A DNA stretch of 64,000 nt, from positions 310,001-374,000 of the forward strand of contig NZ_BBYG01000014.1 in the NCBI RefSeq assembly GCF_001184025.1, read 5' to 3'. Below the pieces are notes generated by a model. It did not search any database. It had not been told where the DNA came from and saw only the letters and a list, made by a program, of their open reading frames with translations. Below are positions 50,516 through 63,391 of this stretch, in pieces. Origin of the DNA: Streptomyces maremycinicus (GTDB taxonomy: Bacteria; Actinomycetota; Actinomycetes; Streptomycetales; Streptomycetaceae). The position numbers and the translations under genes were made by a program. Each line of letters opens with the position of its first letter. The first letter of the stretch is position 1.

Positions 50516-50974
50516 TCAGTCCGGTCGGCCGGTGGTCCGGATCGGCACGAAGACGCTGATCGTCTTCCCTCCGCCGGACCGTTTCTCCACGGTGATGTCC
50601 TGGGCCAGGCGGACCACCAGCGGCCAGCCGTAGCCGCCCACCCGGTGGCCCGCGGGACGGGAGCCCTGCCCGCCCACCGGGGCGGGCACCGCGTCGCTGT
50701 GATCGCGCACCGCGAGCCGGATCCCGTCGCGCACCGGCGTCATCTCGAACCCGGCCAGTCCGCCGCCGTGCCGCAGGGCGTTGGCCACCAGCTCGGAGAC
50801 GACCAGCAGCAGGTCGACGACGTCCTCCTCACGGGCCGGCCGGGCGGCGCGGTTCCACCGGGCGTCCACCACCGCGCGGGCGTGGGCCCGGGCCGCCGCG
50901 GCGGACTTCACGGACGTCCCCGGCGCCGCCCTGGCGGGCGCCGGGCGCGCGGGCGCGAGTCCCTCCTCCCTCAT
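50516..50974 (-). CDS. RsbW-like ATP-binding anti-sigma regulator (second)
   Basis: The 152-residue HATPase has DLLLVVSELVANALRHGGG (N-box), VRDHSDAVP and GYGWPLVVRLAQDITVEKRSGGGKTISVFVP. The N-terminus is Ala/Pro-rich (residues 1-30). The start overlaps the stop of the PRC-barrel gene (ATGA at 50971-50974), so both are co-transcribed. They diverge from a SigB-type sigma gene, which makes this the best candidate anti-sigma for that factor. Confidence 0.9.
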   Translation of the reverse strand: MREEGLAPARPAPARAAPGTSVKSAAAARAHARAVVDARWNRAARPAREEDVVDLLLVVSELVANALRHGGGLAGFEMTPVRDGIRLAVRDHSDAVPAPVGGQGSRPAGHRVGGYGWPLVVRLAQDITVEKRSGGGKTISVFVPIRTTGRPD

Positions 50975-51342
50975 ACCGATGGCGTCCCCCGTGGGCTCAG
51001 CCGGCGGTAGTGGTCACCGACGGCGTTGAGATACGCCGGGTCCGTCGTCTCGCTGTCGGTGCGGAAGCGGGGCGCGTCCTTGACGTCGTCCCCGGTACAG
51101 CCCAGGATCACCTTGCGGTCCGCGTGGTCCACACCCGTCACGACGCCCACCGGGACGACGGCGCTTCTGCCGAACAGCCATACGCCCGTGTCGACGACCA
51201 GGTGCCGCATTCCGAGGGGGTCGGCCTCGCGTTCCACGTGGCCGAGGGTGCCGTCGGCCGTGATGACGGCGTAGTCGGTCAGATCCTGCCCTTCGGCATG
51301 TCCGCTCTCCGGCGTGTACGACCAGATTCCGTCGATGGTCAC
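50971..51342 (-). CDS. PRC-barrel domain protein
   Basis: The 123-residue protein begins VTIDGIWSYTPESGHAEGQDL and has the PRC-barrel pattern LTDYAVITADGTLGHVEREADPLGMRHLVVDTGVWLFGRSAVVPVGVVTGVDHADRKVILG, then a tail. PRC-barrel proteins act in stress response and ribosome or photosystem assembly; in actinomycetes many are general stress proteins. AAGGGAG precedes GTG 51342. It is divergent from the sigma gene and coupled to the anti-sigma-like ATPase. Confidence 0.88.
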   Translation of the reverse strand: MTIDGIWSYTPESGHAEGQDLTDYAVITADGTLGHVEREADPLGMRHLVVDTGVWLFGRSAVVPVGVVTGVDHADRKVILGCTGDDVKDAPRFRTDSETTDPAYLNAVGDHYRRLSPRGTPSV

Positions 51343-51413
51343 ACTGCTCCCTTCTCGCGCTCCACAGCTGCCTTTACCCGCCCGTGGCTGACACATTCGG
51401 GACACGTCTGTCC

Positions 51414-51438
51414 GTTCCGGACCGATGAGCGGGGGTAT
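51414..51438 (+). promoter_or_regulatory. SigB-type promoter candidate upstream of the second sigma gene
   Basis: GTTCC, a 14-base spacer and GGGTAT fit the Streptomyces SigB-family promoter pattern GNNT(N14-16)GGGTA(T/C), apart from C instead of T at the fourth position. It lies about 100 bases before the sigma start, consistent with autoregulation. Confidence 0.6.
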
Positions 51439-51540
51439 CAGCATCTGTTGGAAAACTCTCTGGATTCACCTGGCATGAGATGCGGATCCCGGGGCAGACG
51501 CACTCCGTCATCGACCGGCCCGACGAACGGAGTGAGCGGC

Positions 51541-52422
51541 ATGAATGCCGTGACGGCACACGCAACAACGGCCACGGCAGTGCGGGCGGGCACGGAGAGC
51601 CCGCGTGGAGGGGTTCCGCTCATCGAGATGCCCACCCAGGTGAGCCCGAAGGACGCGCGCGAGCTCTCGCGCCGCTTCTTCGACCGGCTCGCCGTCGTGG
51701 AGGAGGGCACCCACGAGTACCAGTACGTACGCAACACCCTGATCGAGATGAACCTCTCGCTGGTGCGGTACGCGGCCTCCCGCTTCCGCGGCCGGGGCGA
51801 CTCGATGGAGGACATCGTCCAGGTCGGCACGATCGGTCTGATCAAGGCCATCGACCGGTTCGAGCTGACCCGCGAGGTCGAGTTCACGTCGTTCGCCATT
51901 CCGTACATCGTCGGCGAGATCAAGCGCTTCTTCCGGGACACGAGCTGGGCCGTGCATGTGCCGCGCCGGCTCCAGGAGGCGCGGGTCGAACTGGCCAAGG
52001 CCACGGAGGAGTTGCAGACGCGGCTGGGCCGGATGCCCACCACGCGGGAGCTGTCGCAGCTGATGTCGCTGTCGGAGGAGGAGGTCGTCGAGGCGCGCAA
52101 GGCCTCCAACGGCTACACCTCCGCCTCCCTCGACGCGGCCCTGACCTCCGACGGCGGCGCGGACGGCGAGTCCGTGCTGGCCGACTTCCTCGGTGCCGAG
52201 GAGCCGGCGCTGGAGCTGGTGGAGGACTTCCACTCGTTGGCGCCGCTGATCGCCGAGCTCGACGAGCGGGAGCGGCGGATCATCCACATGCGGTTCGTGG
52301 AGGAGCGGACGCAGGCGGAGATCGGCAAGGAGCTCGGCATCTCCCAGATGCATGTGTCACGGCTGATCAGCCGCATGGTGCAGCGGCTGCGCACCGGGCT
52401 GCTGGGGGCCGAGATCGCCTGA
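51541..52422 (+). CDS. SigB/F/G-family RNA polymerase sigma factor (second)
   Basis: The 293-residue sigma factor has region 2 (YAASRFRGRGDSMEDIVQVGTIGLIKAIDRFE, FTSFAIPYIVGEIKRFFRD), region 3 (RMPTTRELSQLMSLSEEEVV) and region 4 (LDERERRIIHMRFVEERTQAEIGKELGISQMHVSRLI). It would direct a stress or differentiation regulon under partner-switch control. GGAG precedes ATG 51541. It shares the upstream region with the divergent PRC/anti-sigma pair and ends in a strong terminator. Confidence 0.94.
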   Translation: MNAVTAHATTATAVRAGTESPRGGVPLIEMPTQVSPKDARELSRRFFDRLAVVEEGTHEYQYVRNTLIEMNLSLVRYAASRFRGRGDSMEDIVQVGTIGLIKAIDRFELTREVEFTSFAIPYIVGEIKRFFRDTSWAVHVPRRLQEARVELAKATEELQTRLGRMPTTRELSQLMSLSEEEVVEARKASNGYTSASLDAALTSDGGADGESVLADFLGAEEPALELVEDFHSLAPLIAELDERERRIIHMRFVEERTQAEIGKELGISQMHVSRLISRMVQRLRTGLLGAEIA

Positions 52423-52441
52423 CCCCGGCAGACCACGACCT

Positions 52442-52471
52442 TGCCCGGGACGGCTTGTGCCGTCCCGGGCA
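52442..52471 (+). terminator. Hairpin terminator after the second sigma gene
   Basis: TGCCCGGGACGGC pairs perfectly with GCCGTCCCGGGCA (13 base pairs) across a TTGT loop, 20 bases after the stop. Confidence 0.88.
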
Positions 52472-52649
52472 GAGGCATGCGCATACCCCGCTTCCCCGCG
52501 TGTATGCGTGGTGATGGTCCTCTGGAATTCTTGTGTGCGCGAAGTACGGGGAGGCTTTGTTGCACCGCGCTCCCGTGGGTTAGCCTTCTGCGTCTTTCTC
52601 CCATCGCGCACATTCGTGAACTGCGGGAATCCACGGAACGAGGGTAGGC

Positions 52650-56927
<4,278 letters not shown>

Positions 56928-56980
56928 GGACGTTCGCCCCGCCCACACCCCCAGGCGTCCAGCCGAGGAGTCCGCACACC

Positions 56981-59431
56981 GTGAGCATTCCCGCACAGCC
57001 CACCAAACCCGGCGAGGGCCGGGCACTGCCCGAACCGGCCGGAGAGCGGCCCGGACCCGATGCGGGCGGGAGTCCGCCGGAGCCGGCGGGCGCGCCCGCG
57101 TCCTCGCCCGTGGGGCGGCTCGCCGCCACCGTGGACCGGCTGCGCCGGAAGGTCATGGAGGCGCAGGCGGAGGCCGACGGGCGCGCCCTCGTCGAACTCG
57201 CCAAGGGCATCCTGGTGGAGCGCCTGGGCTGTGGTCCGAGCGAGGCGGCGCAGCAGTTGTCCGTGCTGGCGGGCCAGGCCGGTCTCAGTCCGCTGGAATT
57301 CGCGGTGGACGTCATCAACCAGGCGGCCAAGGACCGTGTGTCCGAGGTGACGGAGGCCTTCCTGGCGGCCGTCGGAAGGCCGGAGGAGCCCGGGGAGCAG
57401 TCGGCGGCCGTGCGGTTGCGGACCGCCGAGAGCGGGGCGCTGGCGGCGGCGCACGACACCCAGGCCGTCGCCGACTCGTTGCTCCAGCACGCGCTGGGTC
57501 CGCTGGGCGCGGTCGCCGTGGCGATCTGGGCGGCGGGCTCCGACGGTTCGCTGACCCTCGCCGGGAGCGCCGGGTTCTCCCCCGGCGAGGCCGAGCGCTG
57601 GCGCTATGTGCCGCCGGACGTGGCGACGGTGGCCCGCCGCGGTCTCACCGAGGGGGCGACCCAGTGGTTCGAGTCGCTGGCCCGGACCGGGCTGCCCACC
57701 ATCGGCCGCCATCTGCACCCGGACGGCGGCCGGGCGGCCGTGCCCGCGGGCGCCGCCGGACGGGTGGACGGCATCCTGGAGATCGCCTGGCCGGCCCCGC
57801 TGGACCGGCAGCCTCCCCAGGTGGTGCGCCAGGTCGAGGCGCTGGCCGACCTGTGTGCCCACACGCTCCAGACGTACGCGCACGTCCGGGGCCCCGACCA
57901 GCAGCCGGTCGTCCTGCCGGACACGGCCGAGCTGATGGACCTGACGGACGGGCTGCACGACCCGGCCCTGGTCCTGGTGCCGCACGTCGACACGACGGGC
58001 AAGCTGGTGGACTTCCGTATCCAGCACGTCAACGACCGCTTTCTCGATCCGGCGGGCCGGCCCCGCGCGGTGGTCAACGGGGCCCTGCTGCTCGAGGCCT
58101 ATCCGATGGCCGCCGGAGGCGGTGATTTGTTCCAGCGCATCGAGCGGGTGCACGCCACCGGCGAGCCGTTCCGGGCGCGCCGGATGAGTCTGACCGCGCT
58201 CGTCGGCGAGGTGCCGCTGGCCGCGGTCGCGGACGTCAGCATCAGCCGGCACGGCAGCTGTGTGCTGCTGATCTGGCGGATCGAGGACGAGACGGCCCGG
58301 CTGGCCAGCCTGTTGCAGAACGCGCAGCGTCTCGGCCGCATCGGCGGTTTCGAGGAGGACCTGCTCACCGGCGAGACCACCTGGAACGGGCAGCTGTTCA
58401 CCCTGTACGGGCGGCCCGAGTCCAGCCCGCCGGTTCCGTTGGAGGACCTGGCGGCGTACACCCATCCCGATGACGCGGTCGTCGTCGGCCGGCTGCTGCG
58501 CACGCTGCTGCACCGGCGGCGTCCGGCGTCCGCCGTCTTCCGGCTCCAGCGGCCGGACGGGGTGACCCGGCACATGCGGATCGTCGCCGAGCCGGTGCTC
58601 GACACCGACGAGCGGCTGGTCGCCGTGCGCGGGGCCTACCAGGACATCTCCTCGCAGCACTGGACGGAGGTGGCGCTCGCCGCCACCCGCGACCAGCTCG
58701 CGCAGAGCGAGCAGCACGCCAGTGAGCGCAGCCGGCTGGCCCTTCAGCTCCAGCACGCCATCATGCCGCCCACCAGGGCGCCCCTGGAGGCCCCGGGGCT
58801 CCAGGTGGCGGTCCGCTACCGGCCGGCCGAGGAGGAGCACCTGGTGGGCGGTGACTGGTACGACGCGGTCGTGCTGCCCTCCGGGCTGGTGATGCTGTGC
58901 GTGGGCGACGTGGCCGGGCACGGCATCGAGGCGGCGACCAGCATGGTGGTGCTGCGCAACGCGCTGCGCGGACTGGCGGTGACCGGGGCGGGGCCCGGTC
59001 AGCTGCTGTCCTGGCTGAACATCGTCGCCCATCACCTGACGGGTTCGATCACGGCCACGGCCGTGTGCGGTCTGTACGACCCCTCGCGGCACACCCTGCG
59101 CTGGGCGAGGGCGGGGCATCTGCCGCCGGTGCTGGTGCGGGACGCCCAGGCGGCGCCGCTGCCCCTGCTGCGGGGAATGCTGCTGGGCGCGCTGCCGGAG
59201 ACGGTGTACGAGGAGGAGGAGGTCCAGCTGGCGGCCGACGACACCCTGCTGATGTACACGGACGGTCTGATCGAGCGGCGCGACCGGTCCGTGGAGGAGT
59301 CGCTGACCCAGCTGCTGGTGCAGGCGCGCACGGTGCCGACGACGCTGGACCAGCAACTGGACCGGCTGCTCACGTACAGCAGGTCGGACACGGACGACGA
59401 CACCTGCATCGTCGGCATCCGGCTGCGCTAG
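56981..59431 (+). CDS. ANTAR-GAF-PAS-PP2C (SpoIIE-type) phosphatase
   Basis: The 816-residue protein has an ANTAR-like helix block (about 40-115, RLRRKVMEAQAEADGRALVELAKGILVERL), a GAF-like domain (140-300), one or two PAS domains (about 310-560, with GGFEEDLLTGETTWNGQLFTLYG) and a C-terminal PP2C domain (about 590-816) with VGGDWYDAV, GDVAGHGIEA, YTDGLIERRD and DDDTCIVGIRL. The phosphatase metal ligands are intact, so it should dephosphorylate STAS antagonists. GAGGAG precedes GTG 56981. It probably shares a transcript with the poly-HAMP kinase. Confidence 0.92.
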   Translation: MSIPAQPTKPGEGRALPEPAGERPGPDAGGSPPEPAGAPASSPVGRLAATVDRLRRKVMEAQAEADGRALVELAKGILVERLGCGPSEAAQQLSVLAGQAGLSPLEFAVDVINQAAKDRVSEVTEAFLAAVGRPEEPGEQSAAVRLRTAESGALAAAHDTQAVADSLLQHALGPLGAVAVAIWAAGSDGSLTLAGSAGFSPGEAERWRYVPPDVATVARRGLTEGATQWFESLARTGLPTIGRHLHPDGGRAAVPAGAAGRVDGILEIAWPAPLDRQPPQVVRQVEALADLCAHTLQTYAHVRGPDQQPVVLPDTAELMDLTDGLHDPALVLVPHVDTTGKLVDFRIQHVNDRFLDPAGRPRAVVNGALLLEAYPMAAGGGDLFQRIERVHATGEPFRARRMSLTALVGEVPLAAVADVSISRHGSCVLLIWRIEDETARLASLLQNAQRLGRIGGFEEDLLTGETTWNGQLFTLYGRPESSPPVPLEDLAAYTHPDDAVVVGRLLRTLLHRRRPASAVFRLQRPDGVTRHMRIVAEPVLDTDERLVAVRGAYQDISSQHWTEVALAATRDQLAQSEQHASERSRLALQLQHAIMPPTRAPLEAPGLQVAVRYRPAEEEHLVGGDWYDAVVLPSGLVMLCVGDVAGHGIEAATSMVVLRNALRGLAVTGAGPGQLLSWLNIVAHHLTGSITATAVCGLYDPSRHTLRWARAGHLPPVLVRDAQAAPLPLLRGMLLGALPETVYEEEEVQLAADDTLLMYTDGLIERRDRSVEESLTQLLVQARTVPTTLDQQLDRLLTYSRSDTDDDTCIVGIRLR

Positions 59432-59654
59432 GGCCTGTCCGGCGGGTCGGGCCGGAGGAAGGCCGCGGCGCGGTGGTCCGCGCGCGTGAGCGGGTTCCTC
59501 CGGAACTGCGGTCGTGTGTGCATGGTGAGGAACTTCGGGGGTATTCGCCTGTGCGCGACACCAGGTCGGGGATCCGCAGGCGGAAGGGCAGGACACACGC
59601 ACCATGAGGAACGTCCCGTGCGGGCTCCCGCCCGTCCTCGTCCGCCGTCGCGAC

Positions 59655-59679
59655 GCATCGAAGTCGCCCGCCCGGGTAG
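59655..59679 (+). promoter_or_regulatory. Weak SigB-type promoter candidate before the STAS gene
   Basis: GCAT, a 15-base spacer and GGGTAG fit the loose SigB-family pattern, about 35 bases before the STAS GTG. It could be chance in such GC-rich sequence. Confidence 0.3.
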
Positions 59680-59711
59680 ACGCTCCCGACCGTCAGCTCT
59701 CGGAGGTACGT

Positions 59712-60101
59712 GTGTCCATTGCCCAGAATCCCCTGTCCGTCGAGGTCAGCCTGCCTCGCGAGGACGTCGCCCTGGTCACGGTCGAGGGGCATCTCGACCT
59801 CGACACGGCGACCGATCTCCAGGCTCATCTGGCCAACCAGCTGCATCACGGCCGACGGCACTTCCTCCTTGATCTCTCGGCGGTTCCGTTCATGGACTCG
59901 TCCGGTATGAACATCATCCTGCGGGTGTACCAGGAGGTCCGGGGGCTCCCGGGGAGTGTGCACGTGATCGCCCCCACGCCTGCCGTGCGCAGGGTGCTGG
60001 AGCTCACCGGCGTGAGCATCACGGTGCCGATATCCGAGACGGCCGAGGACGCTCTGGCACTGGTCGACCGGCAGCAGCTCCCGGAGGGCCCGCGGGACTG
60101 A
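59712..60101 (+). CDS. STAS-domain anti-anti-sigma factor (RsbV/BldG-like)
   Basis: The 129-residue STAS protein has LPREDVALVTVEGHLDLDTATDLQAHL, LLDLSAVPFMDSSGMNIILRVYQEV with phosphorylatable Ser64 (second Ser of DSSG), and VHVIAPTPAVRRVLELTGV. In its dephosphorylated form it would sequester an RsbW-like anti-sigma factor and free the sigma factor. GGAGG precedes GTG 59712. It follows the PP2C phosphatase, its likely activator, by 280 bases. That gap holds only a weak promoter candidate. Confidence 0.93.
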   Translation: MSIAQNPLSVEVSLPREDVALVTVEGHLDLDTATDLQAHLANQLHHGRRHFLLDLSAVPFMDSSGMNIILRVYQEVRGLPGSVHVIAPTPAVRRVLELTGVSITVPISETAEDALALVDRQQLPEGPRD

Positions 60102-60160
60102 CCGGGACCGTCCGGCAGGCAGCGGAATCCGCACGGGAAGGGCCGACCGCCGTCCAATAC

Positions 60161-60174
60161 TTGTCGTTTGACAA
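60161..60174. promoter_or_regulatory. TTGTC/GACAA palindrome in the convergent gap
   Basis: TTGTC and GACAA are perfect inverted 5-base arms around GTTT in an A/T-rich spot between the convergent STAS (plus) and MarR (minus) genes. It has the look of a MarR operator but has no gene start beside it. Confidence 0.45.
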
Positions 60175-60266
60175 CTATGTACCTGAGGCAACAGAGTGAG
60201 CGGGACAGTGATGCGGGAGGGAAGTCGGATGTGCCTGTGGGCGAACCCGGTCACCCGGGGACACCG

Positions 60267-60743
60267 TCAGGCGGTACGGGCGTCGCTGACGTCCGCGTCG
60301 TGGATCTGCTCGGCAGCGGCCGAACAGAACGCCTCCAGCCCTCTCAGCAGCGCGGCGCGCTGCACCGCGGGCATCTGCTCCAGCACCTTCTCCAGCGCGG
60401 CCTCACGGCGTGATCTGAGGTCGGCGAGGAAGACGCTCCCGCGACGGCTCAGGAAGAGCTCCACCTCCCGGCGGCTCTCGGCGGCGACCCTGCGCTCGAC
60501 GAAGCCGACGGCCTGGAGGCGGTCGCACAGCCGGCTCGTGGACGGCGGTGTGGACCCGAGGAGTTCGGCGAGGGTACGCAGGTTGATGCCCTCCTGGTGC
60601 TCCAGGATGAACAGCACGCGCAACTGGGAGGCGGAGACCGGCGCCGTCGAGGCACGGCCCCAGAGGACTTCCAGGAGCTCCGCCGCCTCTGAGGTCACAC
60701 GCGCCACTTGGAACGGCTGCGGACGCGAGGAGGGGGATATCAC
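60267..60743 (-). CDS. MarR-family regulator
   Basis: The 158-residue winged-helix protein has VSASQLRVLFILEHQEGINLRTLAELLGSTPPSTSRLCDRLQAVGFVERRVAAESRREVELFLSRRG in the order of MarR helices and wing, then a C-terminal dimer helix (VLEQMPAVQRAALLRGLEAF). The GTG at 60743 is the nearest in-frame start. It diverges from the atypical PP2C gene over 93 bases, so it may regulate the stressosome-like genes to its right. The palindrome near 60161-60174 lies beyond its 3' end. Confidence 0.88.
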   Translation of the reverse strand: MISPSSRPQPFQVARVTSEAAELLEVLWGRASTAPVSASQLRVLFILEHQEGINLRTLAELLGSTPPSTSRLCDRLQAVGFVERRVAAESRREVELFLSRRGSVFLADLRSRREAALEKVLEQMPAVQRAALLRGLEAFCSAAAEQIHDADVSDARTA

Positions 60744-60836
60744 GGTGACACTCTCGCAGGCTTCTCGACGGCTGTCAGCCCACCCCCGCCGCAAAGGGCG
60801 CCACGGGCTCGATTCCACGGCATCTCGGAGAGCACG

Positions 60837-62015
60837 GTGAACGACCACGTGAACAGACTCGTCGCCGCCGGACGCGCCCTGCGCTCCGCTCCCCCGCACC
60901 AGCTGCCCGACGCCCTGAGCCAGGTGCTGCGCACCCGGTACGCGGCGGAGGACGTCGAACTGCGGCTCGCCGACTACGGGCTGACGGTCCTGCTGCCCGT
61001 GCCGCCCGCCCCCAGCGGCACGAAGCCCGCGCCCGTGCAGGGCAGCGCGCCCGGACGGGCCTTCGGCTCGCAGCAGCCGTACGTCGAGGAACCGGCCGAC
61101 GGCCGGGTGCGGGCACATCTGCCGGTGACCGTGCGGGGCGACCGGCTGGGCGTGCTGTCCCTCACCCTGCCCGCCGGGACCCGGGAGTCGCTCGACGAAC
61201 TCACCGAACTCGCGCAGCTCCTGGGCCACGAGGTGGTGGTCGCCGAACGCGACACCGACCTGTACGCCCGGGCCCGCCGCCGGGAACGGCTGACACTGGC
61301 CGCGGAGATGCAGTGGCAGCTCCTCCCGGCCCGCTCGTGCGCCCGGGAGGAATACGCACTGGGTGCCCAGCTCGAACCCGCCTACGCCATCTTCGGCGAC
61401 AACTTCGACTGGGAGGCGTCCGCCGACCGTCTCATGGTCTACGTCACCAACGGGATGGGCGAGGGCATCGAGGCCTCCCTGCTCACCAGCCTCGGCGTCA
61501 ACGCGCTGCGCAACGCGCGCCGCGCCGGGGTCCCGATCGAGGACCAGGCGGCCCTGGCCGACCAGGCGCTGTACGCCCACTACCGGGGCGAGGCGCATCT
61601 GTCGGTGCTGCTGGTGGACATCGAGCTGGCCACGGGACGGATGCGGGTCGTCGACGCGGGCTCACCCCGACTGCTGCTCCTGCGCGACCGGGAGCTGTCC
61701 CTCGTGGACCTCGACGCACAGCTGCCGCTGGGCATGTTCGAGGAGACCGAGTACGTCGCCCAGGAGTTCACCCTGCTGCCCGGCGACCGGCTGCTGTTCG
61801 TCAGCGACGGCGTCCACGGCGTCGCGGCGCCGAGCGGCGAGTCGTTCGGCGAGAACGGTCTGGCGAGGGCGGTCGGCAACGCCTCCCTGCTGCCGGCGGC
61901 GGACGTCCCGGCGGCGGTGCTGCGCGGGCTGACCGGCCACCGGGGAAGACCCGAGCCGGACGACGACGCCTTGGTCGTGTGCCTCGACTGGTTCGGGAGA
62001 CGGCCCGTGTCATAG
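60837..62015 (+). CDS. Atypical PP2C/SpoIIE-type protein with GAF-like N-terminus
   Basis: The 392-residue protein has a GAF-like sensor (about 1-150, ending LDELTELAQLLGHEVVVAE), a helix (ERLTLAAEMQWQLLPARS) and a SpoIIE-type PP2C domain. In the catalytic blocks, the usual GGDWYD is FGDNFD, and the usual GDVxGHG is TNGMGEG, so one metal-binding Asp is lost; the later SDG (FVSDGVHG) and DDDALVV blocks remain. It could be a phosphatase with altered metal use or a pseudo-enzyme. GTG 60837 has CGGAGAG upstream. It leads the rsbR-S-T genes, where an RsbX-like or RsbU-like role would fit. Confidence 0.82.
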   Translation: MNDHVNRLVAAGRALRSAPPHQLPDALSQVLRTRYAAEDVELRLADYGLTVLLPVPPAPSGTKPAPVQGSAPGRAFGSQQPYVEEPADGRVRAHLPVTVRGDRLGVLSLTLPAGTRESLDELTELAQLLGHEVVVAERDTDLYARARRRERLTLAAEMQWQLLPARSCAREEYALGAQLEPAYAIFGDNFDWEASADRLMVYVTNGMGEGIEASLLTSLGVNALRNARRAGVPIEDQAALADQALYAHYRGEAHLSVLLVDIELATGRMRVVDAGSPRLLLLRDRELSLVDLDAQLPLGMFEETEYVAQEFTLLPGDRLLFVSDGVHGVAAPSGESFGENGLARAVGNASLLPAADVPAAVLRGLTGHRGRPEPDDDALVVCLDWFGRRPVS

Positions 62016-62090
62016 CGCGCCGCCCACCGACCGCCTCCGGCGGGCCCGCGGTGGCGCCAGTCAAGCCGATCAGGACAAGGAGACAACCAC

Positions 62091-62990
62091 GTGCCGGAGC
62101 ACGAAACGGCCGCAGAGCAGACCACACCGGCGAGCGACGTCGGAAGGTTCCTGCACCGCCGCCGTGAGCAGATCGCCCAGCGCTGGGCCGACGAACCCCT
62201 CTTCCGCACGGTGTTCACCGTCTCGCGGGACGAGGCGGTGGAGGCGGGCCGGGTCCTCGTCGACGCGCTCGCCCAGGTGGCCGAGACCGGCCGCGTGGCC
62301 GACACCGACGCGGCCGGGTTCACCGCCGTGCGGGAGCAGCTGACCGGGATGGTCGCCTCCCGCGCCCGCTTCGGGCTCACCTCCGGTCAGGTCTCCACCG
62401 AGGTGGACGGCCTGCGCCCGCCGGCCGTGACCCTGCTGGCCGCCGATCTGCCCGAGGCCACGCCGGAGCACCTCAGGGAGTGCACGACCCTGCTGACCGT
62501 GCTCATGGGCACCCTGCGGCTGGTGGTCCTGGAGACCTCGCTGAGCGAGGGCCAGGCCCTCATCGACCGCCAGCAGCTGGAGCTGATGGAGGCGACCACG
62601 CCCGTCATCCGGCTGTGGGACGGCATCGTCGCCGTACCGCTCATCGGGACGCTCGACAGCGCCCGCAGCCAGGTGGTGATGGAGACCCTGCTGGAGTCGG
62701 TCGTCGACCAGCAGGCCCGCTTCGCGATCCTGGACATCACGGGCGTGCCGATGGTCGACTCGCTGGTGGCACAGCACCTGATGAAGACCGTCGCCGCCGT
62801 CCGGCTGATGGGCGCGGAGTGTGTCGTCTCCGGCATCCGGCCCGCCATCGCGCAGACCATCGTGCACCTCGGGCTGGACCTGGGCACGGTGGTCACCCGG
62901 TCCAGCCTCGCCGACGCCCTGGCCTACGCCCTGAAGCGGCTGGGTGCCGACATCGTGATCGCGGCGCCCGGCGGTGCGGGTCCCCGGTGA
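62091..62990 (+). CDS. rsbR: RsbR-like stressosome scaffold/sensor
   Basis: The 299-residue protein has a helical N-terminal sensor of the RsbRD or globin-like type (about 15-165: FLHRRREQIAQRWADE, VREQLTGMVASRARFG) and a C-terminal STAS domain (about 175-285: TTPVIRLWDGIVAVPLIGTLDSARSQ). Thr256 in AIAQTIVHL matches one known RsbR phosphosite; the other site is Ser224 (VDSLVAQHL) instead of the usual Thr. It should assemble with RsbS into the stressosome. AAGGAG precedes the GTG. Its stop overlaps the rsbS start. Confidence 0.92.
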   Translation: MPEHETAAEQTTPASDVGRFLHRRREQIAQRWADEPLFRTVFTVSRDEAVEAGRVLVDALAQVAETGRVADTDAAGFTAVREQLTGMVASRARFGLTSGQVSTEVDGLRPPAVTLLAADLPEATPEHLRECTTLLTVLMGTLRLVVLETSLSEGQALIDRQQLELMEATTPVIRLWDGIVAVPLIGTLDSARSQVVMETLLESVVDQQARFAILDITGVPMVDSLVAQHLMKTVAAVRLMGAECVVSGIRPAIAQTIVHLGLDLGTVVTRSSLADALAYALKRLGADIVIAAPGGAGPR

Positions 62991-63391
62991 ACCACGACCT
63001 CTCCCTCTCGAGCGCGCACGTGCCGGTGCTCCGGCTCGGCGACGTCCTGCTGATCACCCTCCAGGGCGACCTGCACGACGGTACGGCGGAGCAGCTCCAG
63101 CGGGACATCGCCGAGCAGATCGTCCGCAGTCCGGTGACCGGCGTGGTCATCGACATCTCCGGGGTGGAGATCGTCGACTCCTTCCTGGGGCGGGTCCTCG
63201 CCGAGATCGCGGCGAGCTCACGGCTGCTGGCCGCGCAGACCGTGGTGGCCGGCATGCGCCCCGCGGTGGCGATCACCCTGGTGGAGCTGGGGCTCTCGCT
63301 GCCGGGACTGCGGACCGCGCTCAGCACCGAGGCGGCCCTCGGAATGCTCGCCACGGCGTCACCGGGCGGGCCGCGCCGGGAGCCTCGGTGA
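62987..63391 (+). CDS. rsbS: RsbS-like stressosome scaffold (STAS protein)
   Basis: The 134-residue protein is a single STAS domain: VPVLRLGDVLLITLQGDLHDGTAEQL, VVIDISGVEIVDSFLGRVL with Ser65 at the known RsbS phosphosite, and VAGMRPAVAITLVELGL. With RsbR it forms the stressosome core that holds RsbT until stress. GTG start and TGA stops overlap on both sides (GTGA), so rsbR-S-T are tightly coupled. Confidence 0.95.
   Translation: MNHDLSLSSAHVPVLRLGDVLLITLQGDLHDGTAEQLQRDIAEQIVRSPVTGVVIDISGVEIVDSFLGRVLAEIAASSRLLAAQTVVAGMRPAVAITLVELGLSLPGLRTALSTEAALGMLATASPGGPRREPR

Noticed and set aside
52570..52590. Iron box near GGGTTAGCC
   Set aside because: Only one half-site resembles the consensus and there is no inverted partner.
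52550..52600. SigB-type promoter before the hybrid kinase (GGGTTA near 52577)
   Set aside because: No GNNT element at 14-16 bases; the -10 match is imperfect.
60168..60840. Plus-strand frames opposite the MarR gene following the TTGTC palindrome
   Set aside because: They are antisense to a clear MarR gene and show no protein features, though a non-coding transcript is not excluded.
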